DNA from: Ancylobacter novellus | GTDB taxonomy: Bacteria > Pseudomonadota > Alphaproteobacteria > Rhizobiales > Xanthobacteraceae | Length of the DNA stretch: 26,298 nucleotides | Assembly: GCA_003241485.1 (NCBI GenBank) | Contig: QFQD01000070.1 | Span: 1-26,298, forward strand | Direction of reading: 5' to 3' | Part shown: positions 8,459-14,972 of the stretch, in pieces | How positions within the stretch are numbered: position 1 is the first letter of the stretch | Layout: each line of letters begins with the position of its first letter | Notes under the pieces: model-generated | The model's database searches: none | Told to the model about the DNA's origin: nothing | What the model saw: the letters and a program-made list of their open reading frames with translations, nothing else | Program-made: the position numbers and the translations under genes

Positions 8459-9619
8459 TTGCCTGCCAGTATCCGCCACCTGAGGATGTTCGCGGTGCTG
8501 GGGAGCAGCAATTCCGTGACGCGCGCGGCGGAGGTCAATCATGTCTCGCAACCCGCGGTCACGCAGGCCATGGCCAAGCTGGCGCGGGAAAGCGGCCACG
8601 CGCTGTTCCAGCGACGTCCGCAGGGCCTCTTTCTGACAGAGGCGGGCGAACTGCTGCTGTATCGCGCCAACCGCGCGCTGCGTATGCTCGATGCGGCGAT
8701 GTCGGACATGGACCGCGCCATCCGCGTGCAGGCGACGTGGCAGCAACTCACTGCGCTGATAGCGGTGACGGAGGCCGAGAATTTCACGCTTGCTGCCCAT
8801 CGGCTGGGTCTCGCGCAGCCGACCGTTCATCGCTCCACCACGATGCTGGAAGAGGCGGCGGGCACAGTGTTCTTCCAGCGCACAGCCCACGGGCTGATTT
8901 CGACACGGGCGGCACTGAACCTGGCACAAGCCGCGCGGCTGGCGCTGGCAGAGCTGGATCAGGCGGAGTCGGATCTGGCGGCGTTGCACGGGCGTGAGGT
9001 GGGACGCATCGTCATCGGGGCGCTGCCACTGTCGCGGTCCGGCTGGTTACCCCGGGCCATCCTTGCCTTTCGGCAGATGCGCCCGCAGTTCCCGTTTCAG
9101 GTGGTGGATGGGCGCTATGACGAATTGCTGCTCGGCCTGCGCCGGGGCGAAATAGACATGATGCTGGGTGCGCTGCGCCTGCCGACGCCGGTCGACGACA
9201 TCGTGCAGGAGAGGCTGTTCGACGACGAGGGTGTTGTCGTGGCGCGTCGCGACCACCCATTATTGGCGCTGCCGGCGCCGGGTCTCGACGACCTTCTGGC
9301 CTATCCATGGGTCATGCCGCGCCGGCCAACCCCGCTGCGAAACGTGCTGGATTCCTATTTCGCCGACCGCGCGCCCAGCGATGTGGTCGAGACCTCCTCG
9401 GTCATCATGATGCGCGAGATCCTGCGCGAAAGTGATTACCTGGCGGGTCTTTCGCGCATGCAGGCCGAGGTGGAAACCGAGGTCCTGTCCATCGTGCCGA
9501 TAGCGCTGTCCAACGCCACGCGGTCGATCGGGATCACGACCCGCATCGATTGGGAGCCGACGCGGGCGCAGAAGGAGTTTCTCAGACTGCTGCGACAGAC
9601 CGCAGCGCAGCTGGTCTGA
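8459..9619 (+). CDS. LysR-family regulator with two tandem HTH domains
   Basis: This 386-residue regulator carries two LysR-type DNA-binding domains in a row. The first is at about residues 4-63 (MFAVLGSSNSVTRAAEVNHV, ALFQRRPQGLFLTEAGE). The second is at 93-152 (QQLTALIAVTEAENFTLAAH, VFFQRTAHGLISTRAA). One effector-binding domain follows from about 182 (GRIVIGALPLSRS). Normal family members are ~300 residues with one HTH. I chose the TTG at 8459 because GAGGAGGAG ends 5 bases upstream; the in-frame TTG at 8435 has no such site. It begins 25 bases after the dehydrogenase stop and is probably in the same transcript. Its target may be the divergent 6PGDH-like and galBCD promoters (inference). 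Confidence 0.88.
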   Translation: MPASIRHLRMFAVLGSSNSVTRAAEVNHVSQPAVTQAMAKLARESGHALFQRRPQGLFLTEAGELLLYRANRALRMLDAAMSDMDRAIRVQATWQQLTALIAVTEAENFTLAAHRLGLAQPTVHRSTTMLEEAAGTVFFQRTAHGLISTRAALNLAQAARLALAELDQAESDLAALHGREVGRIVIGALPLSRSGWLPRAILAFRQMRPQFPFQVVDGRYDELLLGLRRGEIDMMLGALRLPTPVDDIVQERLFDDEGVVVARRDHPLLALPAPGLDDLLAYPWVMPRRPTPLRNVLDSYFADRAPSDVVETSSVIMMREILRESDYLAGLSRMQAEVETEVLSIVPIALSNATRSIGITTRIDWEPTRAQKEFLRLLRQTAAQLV

Positions 9620-9622
9620 GCG

Positions 9623-10516
9623 TCAGCGCTGCGCTGGCAGGGTCTGCAAGATAGCATCGGCGCGGCTGGGGTAGTCATCGTCGCCCGCCGGCAGTTCCAG
9701 ATCGCCGATGCGCTGCTGCCAGTCCGCGGTCGCGCTGGCCAGGGCGTTCGGCAACCCCAGTTCGGCCAGTGTCGCGGCGACCTCACGCATTTCCGCGGCG
9801 CGCCGGCGGCCATGCACCATCATCCGTTCCAGATTGTAGGCGGCCTGGCTCGGCCAGTCGATATTCGGGTTCGAGGCCTGCAGTGAGGCCAGGACGCGTT
9901 CTTCTATCCCCGCGCGGCGGGCGGCGAGCAGGCATTCCGCCATGAGCGCTTCCATGCCTTTTATCATCACCGAACGGATCATCTTGATGGCCGATGCCTC
10001 GCCCACGCTTTCACCCGAGATCTGAGCCTGCATTCCCAGGGTCTCCAGCACCTCCAGCGCGGCTCCGGCATGCGGGCCGGCGATCAGCAATGGCGTGCGG
10101 TGCATCTTGGGATAGACCGGCGCCATGATGGCCACATCGACATAGCGGCCGCCGGCCTCCTCGATGATCCCTGCGGATCGGCGCTTGGCCCCCGGCGAAC
10201 AGCTGTTGCCGTCCAGCCAGAGCGTGCCGGGCGCAAGATGAGCCGCCGCCTGTTCCGCGGCCTCGACCGCGCGGTCCGCGGTCACCAGACAGAACACTGC
10301 GGCCGCACCTTCCAGCGCGGTCGCGCGATCTGCGGCCAGCACGACCCCGGTGGCGTCGGCGCGGCGCTGAGGCAGACGCCGCGCCTCCGGATCGGGACAT
10401 TTCGCGTCCCAGGCCAACTGGCCGCTGGCGACGTCCTGCCCCCAACCTTTCGCGAACGCTTCCGCAGCTTCGCCAAATCCGATGAATGCGATCCTGGGTG
10501 CGCGGGCGTTCGTCAT
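9623..10516 (-). CDS. 6-phosphogluconate-dehydrogenase-like oxidoreductase with DUF1932
   Basis: This 297-residue protein belongs to the beta-hydroxyacid dehydrogenase/6PGDH superfamily. It has an N-terminal Rossmann domain (IAFIGFGEAAEAFAKG, residues 9-24), a substrate-loop equivalent DGNSCSPGAKR (102-112), and the GEASAIKMIRSVMIKG segment (172-187) with a likely catalytic Lys178. A C-terminal DUF1932-type helical domain follows. The likely reaction is NAD(P)-dependent oxidation or reduction of a hydroxy/oxo acid; the substrate is not evident. I chose ATG 10516 over 10534 because AAGGA sits 7 bases upstream of it. It is divergent from galB and its stop is only three bases from that of the double-HTH LysR gene. 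Its location suggests a role in making or recycling an intermediate of the gal steps. Confidence 0.85.
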   Translation of the reverse strand: MTNARAPRIAFIGFGEAAEAFAKGWGQDVASGQLAWDAKCPDPEARRLPQRRADATGVVLAADRATALEGAAAVFCLVTADRAVEAAEQAAAHLAPGTLWLDGNSCSPGAKRRSAGIIEEAGGRYVDVAIMAPVYPKMHRTPLLIAGPHAGAALEVLETLGMQAQISGESVGEASAIKMIRSVMIKGMEALMAECLLAARRAGIEERVLASLQASNPNIDWPSQAAYNLERMMVHGRRRAAEMREVAATLAELGLPNALASATADWQQRIGDLELPAGDDDYPSRADAILQTLPAQR

Positions 10517-10679
10517 GGTCAAATCCTTCTTCATTCGATCGACGGGACGTATCGCGGCGCCTCGGGAGTGAAAAGGCGCAATAGCCTGCGCTTATGTAAG
10601 CTGCCGTCTTTTGAAAGACCTGCACCATATCCAGGGCACGGATGTCTCGGGTCGCCTCTTTGGGCGCGGCTTCGACAAT

Positions 10680-10704
10680 AGCGCCAAGTTATGACTTTCG
10701 CGCT
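10680..10704. promoter_or_regulatory. Nested dyad upstream of galB
   Basis: AGCGC (10680-10684) and GCGCT (10700-10704) flank an inner AAGT-TATG-ACTT repeat (10686-10697). Together they form a near-symmetric 25-base dyad 68 bases before the galB start and about 164 bases before the divergent 6PGDH-like start. Position and symmetry fit an operator for a LysR-type or other dimeric regulator. Confidence 0.45.
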
Positions 10705-10771
10705 GTTTCCGATTTGCCGCCGCCGAGACCTCCGGTCCAGATAGCCTCCGACAGCATTCCGGAGGACCACC

Positions 10772-11506
10772 ATGTCGACCCCCAAGACCGCCCTTGTGAT
10801 TTCCGCCCATGCCGCCGATTTCGTCTGGCGCTGCGGCGGGGCAATCGCGCTGCATGCGGAGAAGGGCTACGACGTCACGGTGCTGTGCCTGTCATTCGGC
10901 GAACGCGGTGAAAGCGCCAAGCTCTGGAAGGAGCCGGGCATGACGCTGGAACAGGTGAAGGCGGCCCGCCGCAAGGAATCGGAAAAGGCGGCGGTGGCGC
11001 TCGGCGTGCACGATCTGGTGGAGTTGGATCTCGGCGACTACCCGCTGCATCTGACGCAGGACGACAAGTTCCGTGTCGTCGATGTGATCCGCAAGGTTCA
11101 GCCCGCCTTCATGCTGAGCCACAGCCAGTATGACCCCTACAATACCGACCACATGTACGCGACGCAGGTGGCGCTGGAATGCCGGATGATCGCGCAGGCC
11201 TGGGGGCACAATCCGGGTGAGAAGGTGCTCGGCGCGCCGCAGCTTTACCTGTTTGAGCCGCACCAGACCGAACAGATGGGCTGGAAGCCGGACACTTTCC
11301 TCGACATCACCCCGGTCTGGGACAAGAAGCGCGCCGCCATCGAGTGCATGCAGGGTCAGGAGCACCTCTGGGAGTATTACACCCGGGTGGCCGAAAATCG
11401 CGCCAATCACTTCATGCGCAACTCGGGCGGCCAGTCGGGCGGGCGCAAGGCCAAATACGCCGAGGGCTTCCAGTCGGTCTTCCCGCGCACGGTCGACGAA
11501 CTCTGA
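10772..11506 (+). CDS. galB: 4-oxalomesaconate hydratase (PIG-L/LmbE fold)
   Basis: This 244-residue protein resembles GalB of Pseudomonas putida, a zinc-dependent member of the PIG-L/LmbE fold that hydrates 4-oxalomesaconate to 4-carboxy-4-hydroxy-2-oxoadipate. The metal site replaces the deacetylase AHPDDE motif with SAHAADF (His13, Asp16), as in GalB, and a third ligand is probably His127 in YDPYNTDHMYA. LSFGERGESAKLW (40-52) is another characteristic block. The ATG has GGAGG 6 bases upstream. It is first in a galB-galC-galD operon, which supports this substrate over sugar deacetylation. Sequence similarity is judged from memory of the family, so substrate assignment depends on that and on context. 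Confidence 0.85.
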   Translation: MSTPKTALVISAHAADFVWRCGGAIALHAEKGYDVTVLCLSFGERGESAKLWKEPGMTLEQVKAARRKESEKAAVALGVHDLVELDLGDYPLHLTQDDKFRVVDVIRKVQPAFMLSHSQYDPYNTDHMYATQVALECRMIAQAWGHNPGEKVLGAPQLYLFEPHQTEQMGWKPDTFLDITPVWDKKRAAIECMQGQEHLWEYYTRVAENRANHFMRNSGGQSGGRKAKYAEGFQSVFPRTVDEL

Positions 11507-11577
11507 GATCGCCCGTCTCCAGCGCGACCACTCCAGCACATGACAGCCGGACAGTGTCCGGAAACAGGAATCGACAG

Positions 11578-12249
11578 ATGGCGAAAGTCGTTCAGAACAT
11601 TCAGCGCGCCGATGCGGCGGTGATCGCGGGCCTGGCAGAGGCCGGCGTGGCAACGGTGCACGAGGCACAGGGCAGGACCGGGTGTCTGCACGCCTATATG
11701 CGCCCGATCTATGCCGGTGCCCGCATTGCCGGATCGGCGGTGACGATCAGCGCGCCTCCGGGAGACAACTGGATGCTGCACGTCGCCATCGAACAATTGC
11801 AGGAAGGCGACATTCTCGTTCTGGCGCCCACCAGCCCCTGCGACAACGGCTATTTCGGCGACCTTCTGGCAACCTCGGCCCTGGCGCGCGGCTGCCGCGG
11901 AGCCGTGCTCGACGCCGGCGTGCGCGATGTGCGTGACCTGACCGAGATGGGCCTTCCGGTCTGGGCGAAGGCGATCAGCGCGCAAGGCACGGTCAAGGAG
12001 ACGTTGGGGTCGGTCAATGTACCCGTGGTCTGCGCCGGCCAGACTGTAAAGGCGGGCGACGTGATCGTGGCCGATGACGACGGTGTCTGCGTCGTGCCAC
12101 GCGAGGAGGCGGCCGCCGTTCTGGCCGCAGCGCAAAAGCGCATGGCCGGCGAGGAAGAGCGGCGCAAGCGTCTCGCCAGCGGCGAACTCGGGCTCGACAT
12201 TTACGACATGCGGCCCCGGCTCGCCGAAAAAGGCCTGATCTACGAATGA
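11578..12249 (+). CDS. galC: 4-carboxy-4-hydroxy-2-oxoadipate aldolase
   Basis: This 223-residue protein belongs to the RraA-like class II aldolases (HMG/CHA aldolase), which cleave 4-carboxy-4-hydroxy-2-oxoadipate to pyruvate and oxaloacetate with a divalent metal. Visible family features are VHEAQGRTG (27-35), the GYFGDLLATSALARG loop (91-105) and LDAGVRDVRDL (111-121), where Arg116 and Asp117 correspond to the conserved substrate- and metal-binding pair. The length matches LigK/GalC. The ATG at 11578 has AGGAA about 8 bases upstream; longer upstream readings overlap galB and are not family-like. It lies 71 bases after galB and 31 before galD. RraA RNase E inhibitors share the fold, but the context clearly favours the aldolase. 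Confidence 0.88.
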   Translation: MAKVVQNIQRADAAVIAGLAEAGVATVHEAQGRTGCLHAYMRPIYAGARIAGSAVTISAPPGDNWMLHVAIEQLQEGDILVLAPTSPCDNGYFGDLLATSALARGCRGAVLDAGVRDVRDLTEMGLPVWAKAISAQGTVKETLGSVNVPVVCAGQTVKAGDVIVADDDGVCVVPREEAAAVLAAAQKRMAGEEERRKRLASGELGLDIYDMRPRLAEKGLIYE

Positions 12250-12280
12250 CACGCGGCAGCGGCCCGGCCACGGAGGAACC

Positions 12281-13336
12281 ATGAGCGAAGGTATTCCCTG
12301 CCTGTGGATGCGCGGCGGAACCTCGAAGGGGGCCTATTTCCTGGCTTCCGACCTGCCTTCGCCAATCGCGGCCCGTGACGACCTGCTGCTGAGGATCATG
12401 GGATCCCCCGACCTGCGTCAGATCGACGGCATTGGCGGCGCTGATCCGCTGACCTCGAAGGTCGCGATCCTGTCGACCTCGACGCGGCCGGATGCGGATG
12501 TCGACTACCTGTTCCTGCAGGTCTTCGTCGACCAGGCGCTGGTGTCGGATGCGCAGGCCTGCGGCAATATACTGGCCGGGGTTGGTCCCGCCGCGATCGA
12601 GCGCGGCCTTGTCCCCATTGCCGGCGCGGAAACGGAAGTCCGCATCCATATGCTGAATTCAGGCGAGGTGGCACTCGCGCGGGTGCAGACCCCCGGCGGA
12701 CGGGTAAGCTATTCGGGAACGGCGCGGATCGATGGAGTGCCGTTCAGCTCGGCTCCGGTGCCATTGATGTTCCAGAACACCGCCGGTTCGATGTGTGGGG
12801 CGCTGCTGCCATCGGGCCGCGCGGTCGACACGATCGACGGCGTCGCCTGTACCTTGATCGACAATGGCATGCCCTGCGTCATCATGCGGGCCGCTGACTT
12901 CGGGCTGACCGGGCAGGAGAGCCGCGAGGCGCTGGAGGCCGACACGGAGCTGAAGGCCCGGATCGAGGCGATCCGGCTTCAGGCCGGGCTTTTGATGAAT
13001 CTGGGCGACGTGACGCAGAAATCGGTGCCCAAGATGACGCTGGTCTCTGCGCCCGCCGCCGGCGGCACGATCAATACACGCAGCTTCATTCCCCACCGTT
13101 GTCATGCGTCGATCGGGGTTTTCGCGGCTGTCAGCGTTGCCACCGCCTGCACCTTATCCGGTTCCCCGGCGGGAGCCCTGGCCGTGCTGCCGCCGGATGG
13201 CCGTTTCAGCATCGAGCACCCGACGGGTGCCGTCGAGGTCCTGATCGAGCAGGATGAGGCGGGCCATGTGGTCGGGGCGGGCACGTTGCGCACGGCGCGC
13301 AAGCTGATGGACGGGCGGGTCTGGCCCCGCGACTGA
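12281..13336 (+). CDS. galD: 4-oxalomesaconate tautomerase (PrpF family)
   Basis: This 351-residue protein is of the PrpF family and closely resembles GalD, which interconverts keto and enol 4-oxalomesaconate. Recognisable blocks are IPCLWMRGGTSKGAYF (5-20), RQIDGIGGADPLTSKVAI (47-64), CGNILAGVGP, and the C-terminal NTRSFIPHRCHASIGVFAAV segment. The start has GGAGGAA 4 bases upstream and the start-to-motif distance matches the family. It is the last gene of the galBCD operon. PrpF itself isomerises 2-methylaconitate in propionate catabolism, but no prpB, prpC or acnD genes are nearby, so tautomerase is preferred. Together the three enzymes would convert a C7 tricarboxylate to pyruvate and oxaloacetate in the cytoplasm. 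Confidence 0.9.
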   Translation: MSEGIPCLWMRGGTSKGAYFLASDLPSPIAARDDLLLRIMGSPDLRQIDGIGGADPLTSKVAILSTSTRPDADVDYLFLQVFVDQALVSDAQACGNILAGVGPAAIERGLVPIAGAETEVRIHMLNSGEVALARVQTPGGRVSYSGTARIDGVPFSSAPVPLMFQNTAGSMCGALLPSGRAVDTIDGVACTLIDNGMPCVIMRAADFGLTGQESREALEADTELKARIEAIRLQAGLLMNLGDVTQKSVPKMTLVSAPAAGGTINTRSFIPHRCHASIGVFAAVSVATACTLSGSPAGALAVLPPDGRFSIEHPTGAVEVLIEQDEAGHVVGAGTLRTARKLMDGRVWPRD

Positions 13337-13401
13337 TCGCGGCCGGCGCGGCGCGTCATGTCAGGCCCGCGTTGAAGAGATTAAGCCTTCGGCATCGATC
13401 G

Positions 13402-13451
13402 CGGCTCGGCACCGTCGCGGCCGGGAAAACCCGGTCGCAGGTGCCGAGCCG
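13402..13451. terminator. Long hairpin between convergent galD and tctB
   Basis: CGGCTCGGCACC (13402-13413) pairs perfectly with GGTGCCGAGCCG (13440-13451). Inside it GCGGCCGGG and CCCGGTCGC pair with one G-T wobble around an AAAA loop. The hairpin is ~21 base pairs and lies 65 bases after galD and 10 bases after tctB. Neither side has a T-tract, but its symmetry and position fit a bidirectional terminator or transcript-end stabiliser. Confidence 0.65.
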
Positions 13452-13460
13452 TCGTCTCGG

Positions 13461-13931
13461 TCAAGGCAGGGGCAGCCCGAGCAGCTTCTGAAACAGCAGG
13501 ACCGCGATCAGCCAGACCCCGACGCCGGTGGCGACGGCCTGGACTATCCTGCGCTCGCCCCTGAACAGAAGCGTCACCAACCCGGACGCGATTGAAATCG
13601 CCAGTGCCAGCCCGATCCAGCGTACGGTGAGAAGGCACAGGACGAAGATCGCCAGCGCTGCCAGCGCGCGATGGCCGGACGAGAAATTCGGCTTCTCGGC
13701 GTTGAACGCACCGCGCAGGGCCAGCACAAGATAGGCCACCGCGCAGAAGATCCCGAACACACCTACCTGTTCCGGCAGGGCGCCGGGGCCCGTATCCCCG
13801 GTCGAGTGGCCAGCGGGCAGGGCACGGGCCAGCAGGAAGAAGCCGGTGCTTCCCGCCAGACAGGCCACTGCCGCGATCACATCGCTGACCGGAAAACTCC
13901 GGCCAGCCCTCATGCCTTCGCCCGTGGTCAT
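13461..13931 (-). CDS. tctB: Tripartite tricarboxylate transporter small membrane subunit TctB
   Basis: This 156-residue protein has the size and hydrophobicity of TctB, the small four-helix subunit of TctABC-type secondary transporters. Membrane segments are visible in VIAAVACLAGSTGFFLLARAL, VFGIFCAVAYLVLAL, LAIFVLCLLTVRWIGLALAI and AVATGVGVWLIAVLLFQKLL. The ATG at 13931 overlaps the tctC stop codon as ATGA, indicating translational coupling; a longer reading starting inside tctC is not credible. It is the last gene of a tctA-tctC-tctB operon that converges on galBCD. The subunit has little sequence conservation, so the call rests mainly on size, topology and context. Confidence 0.85.
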   Translation of the reverse strand: MTTGEGMRAGRSFPVSDVIAAVACLAGSTGFFLLARALPAGHSTGDTGPGALPEQVGVFGIFCAVAYLVLALRGAFNAEKPNFSSGHRALAALAIFVLCLLTVRWIGLALAISIASGLVTLLFRGERRIVQAVATGVGVWLIAVLLFQKLLGLPLP

Positions 13932-14932
13932 TTCACGAACCCTGCCGCTTTCAGGAACTCGGTCTGTTCGGCCAGATCCTTCTTCACGCGCGCGGTGAAT
14001 TCGGCCTCCTTCCAGTTCGGGCTGTCCTGCAACTGCTCTTTCTGGAACTTCTGCCATTCGGGCGAGGCGGTCACCTTGTCGACGGCGGCCTGGATCGCAT
14101 TGACCACATCGTCGGGCGTGCCGGCTTTGACGGCGATGCCACGCCAGATCGCGCCTTCCAGATCATAGCCCTGTTCCCTAAAGGTCGGGGCATCCGGAAG
14201 GAACTCGGACCGCTGGGCGGTGCTGACGCCCAGCAGGCGGATCTCGCCGTTCTTCACCTGGGCAAGGCCTGTCGAGGGCGTCATCATCGCCGCATCGATA
14301 TGCTTGCCGAGAAGGGCCAGCGTGACCTTGCCCGAGGCGTCATGCGGGATCCAGCCGCTGGTAAAGCCGCCCTGCTTCATCAGCTGATAGAGCATGTACT
14401 GGTGGAAGCCGCCCGAGGAGTGGCCGCCAACCTTCAGACCGTTGGGATGGGCCTTCATGTAGGCGACGAAATCGTCGACGGACTTGAGCGGGCTATCAGC
14501 CAGCACGGCGAGCGAGGAGGGTTCGGACTGCATGGCACGCAGAAGCCGCAGATCCTCGACCTTGAACGGGATCAGCCCCTGGGCGATGCCGAAGGTCAGG
14601 GTGCCGGTCAGCACCAGTATGTTGTAGCCGTCGGCAGGCTGGGTGATGATCTGCGACAGTCCAACGGCCCCGCTGCCGCCGGCGCGGTTGTCCACCTTTA
14701 CGGTCCAGCCGGCGTCCTTCTCCAGCAGTTCGGCCAGCTTGCGACCATAGGTGTCGAGCGAGCCTCCCGCGCCGGACCAGACGACCAGCGTCACCGGCTT
14801 GTCGGGGAAACCGGCCGCCGCGATCTGCGGCAGCGCCAACGTGGCGCCTACGGCAAGGCAGAGCGCGGCAACGGTCGACCGCATTGCCCGTTTAAGGCGA
14901 CCAAGTCCGGAGGTCGGATCTGTCCTGTTCAA
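13928..14932 (-). CDS. tctC: Tripartite tricarboxylate transporter binding protein TctC (Bug family)
   Basis: This 334-residue periplasmic solute-binding protein is of the Bug/TctC family. It has a signal peptide of about 40 residues with a probable cleavage after AAA at 40, followed by FPDKPVTLVVWSGAGGSLDTYGRKLAELL and NRAGGSGAVGLSQI, both family hallmarks. I chose the TTG at 14932 because GGGAG lies about 9 bases upstream; the ATG at 14884 would give a shorter leader without a ribosome site. It captures a carboxylic acid and delivers it to TctA/TctB. It starts 40 bases after tctA and its stop overlaps the start of tctB. The ligand is unknown; the neighbouring gal genes suggest a di- or tricarboxylate. 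Confidence 0.92.
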   Translation of the reverse strand: MNRTDPTSGLGRLKRAMRSTVAALCLAVGATLALPQIAAAGFPDKPVTLVVWSGAGGSLDTYGRKLAELLEKDAGWTVKVDNRAGGSGAVGLSQIITQPADGYNILVLTGTLTFGIAQGLIPFKVEDLRLLRAMQSEPSSLAVLADSPLKSVDDFVAYMKAHPNGLKVGGHSSGGFHQYMLYQLMKQGGFTSGWIPHDASGKVTLALLGKHIDAAMMTPSTGLAQVKNGEIRLLGVSTAQRSEFLPDAPTFREQGYDLEGAIWRGIAVKAGTPDDVVNAIQAAVDKVTASPEWQKFQKEQLQDSPNWKEAEFTARVKKDLAEQTEFLKAAGFVK

Positions 14933-14972
14933 TGTTTCTCTCCCTTGAATGATTGTTTTCTGTAGGGCGCGA

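Noticed and set aside
7531..8538. A 335-codon minus-strand frame opposite the dehydrogenase C-terminus
   Set aside because: It is rich in Arg and Gln without family features, and the sense strand carries the CCG and ferredoxin motifs.
11578..12249. Reading galC as the RNase E inhibitor RraA
   Set aside because: It has the aldolase Arg-Asp pair and sits in an operon with galB and galD.
12281..13336. Reading galD as prpF of the methylcitrate cycle
   Set aside because: No other methylcitrate genes are near, and the galB and galC neighbours plus conserved blocks favour the tautomerase.
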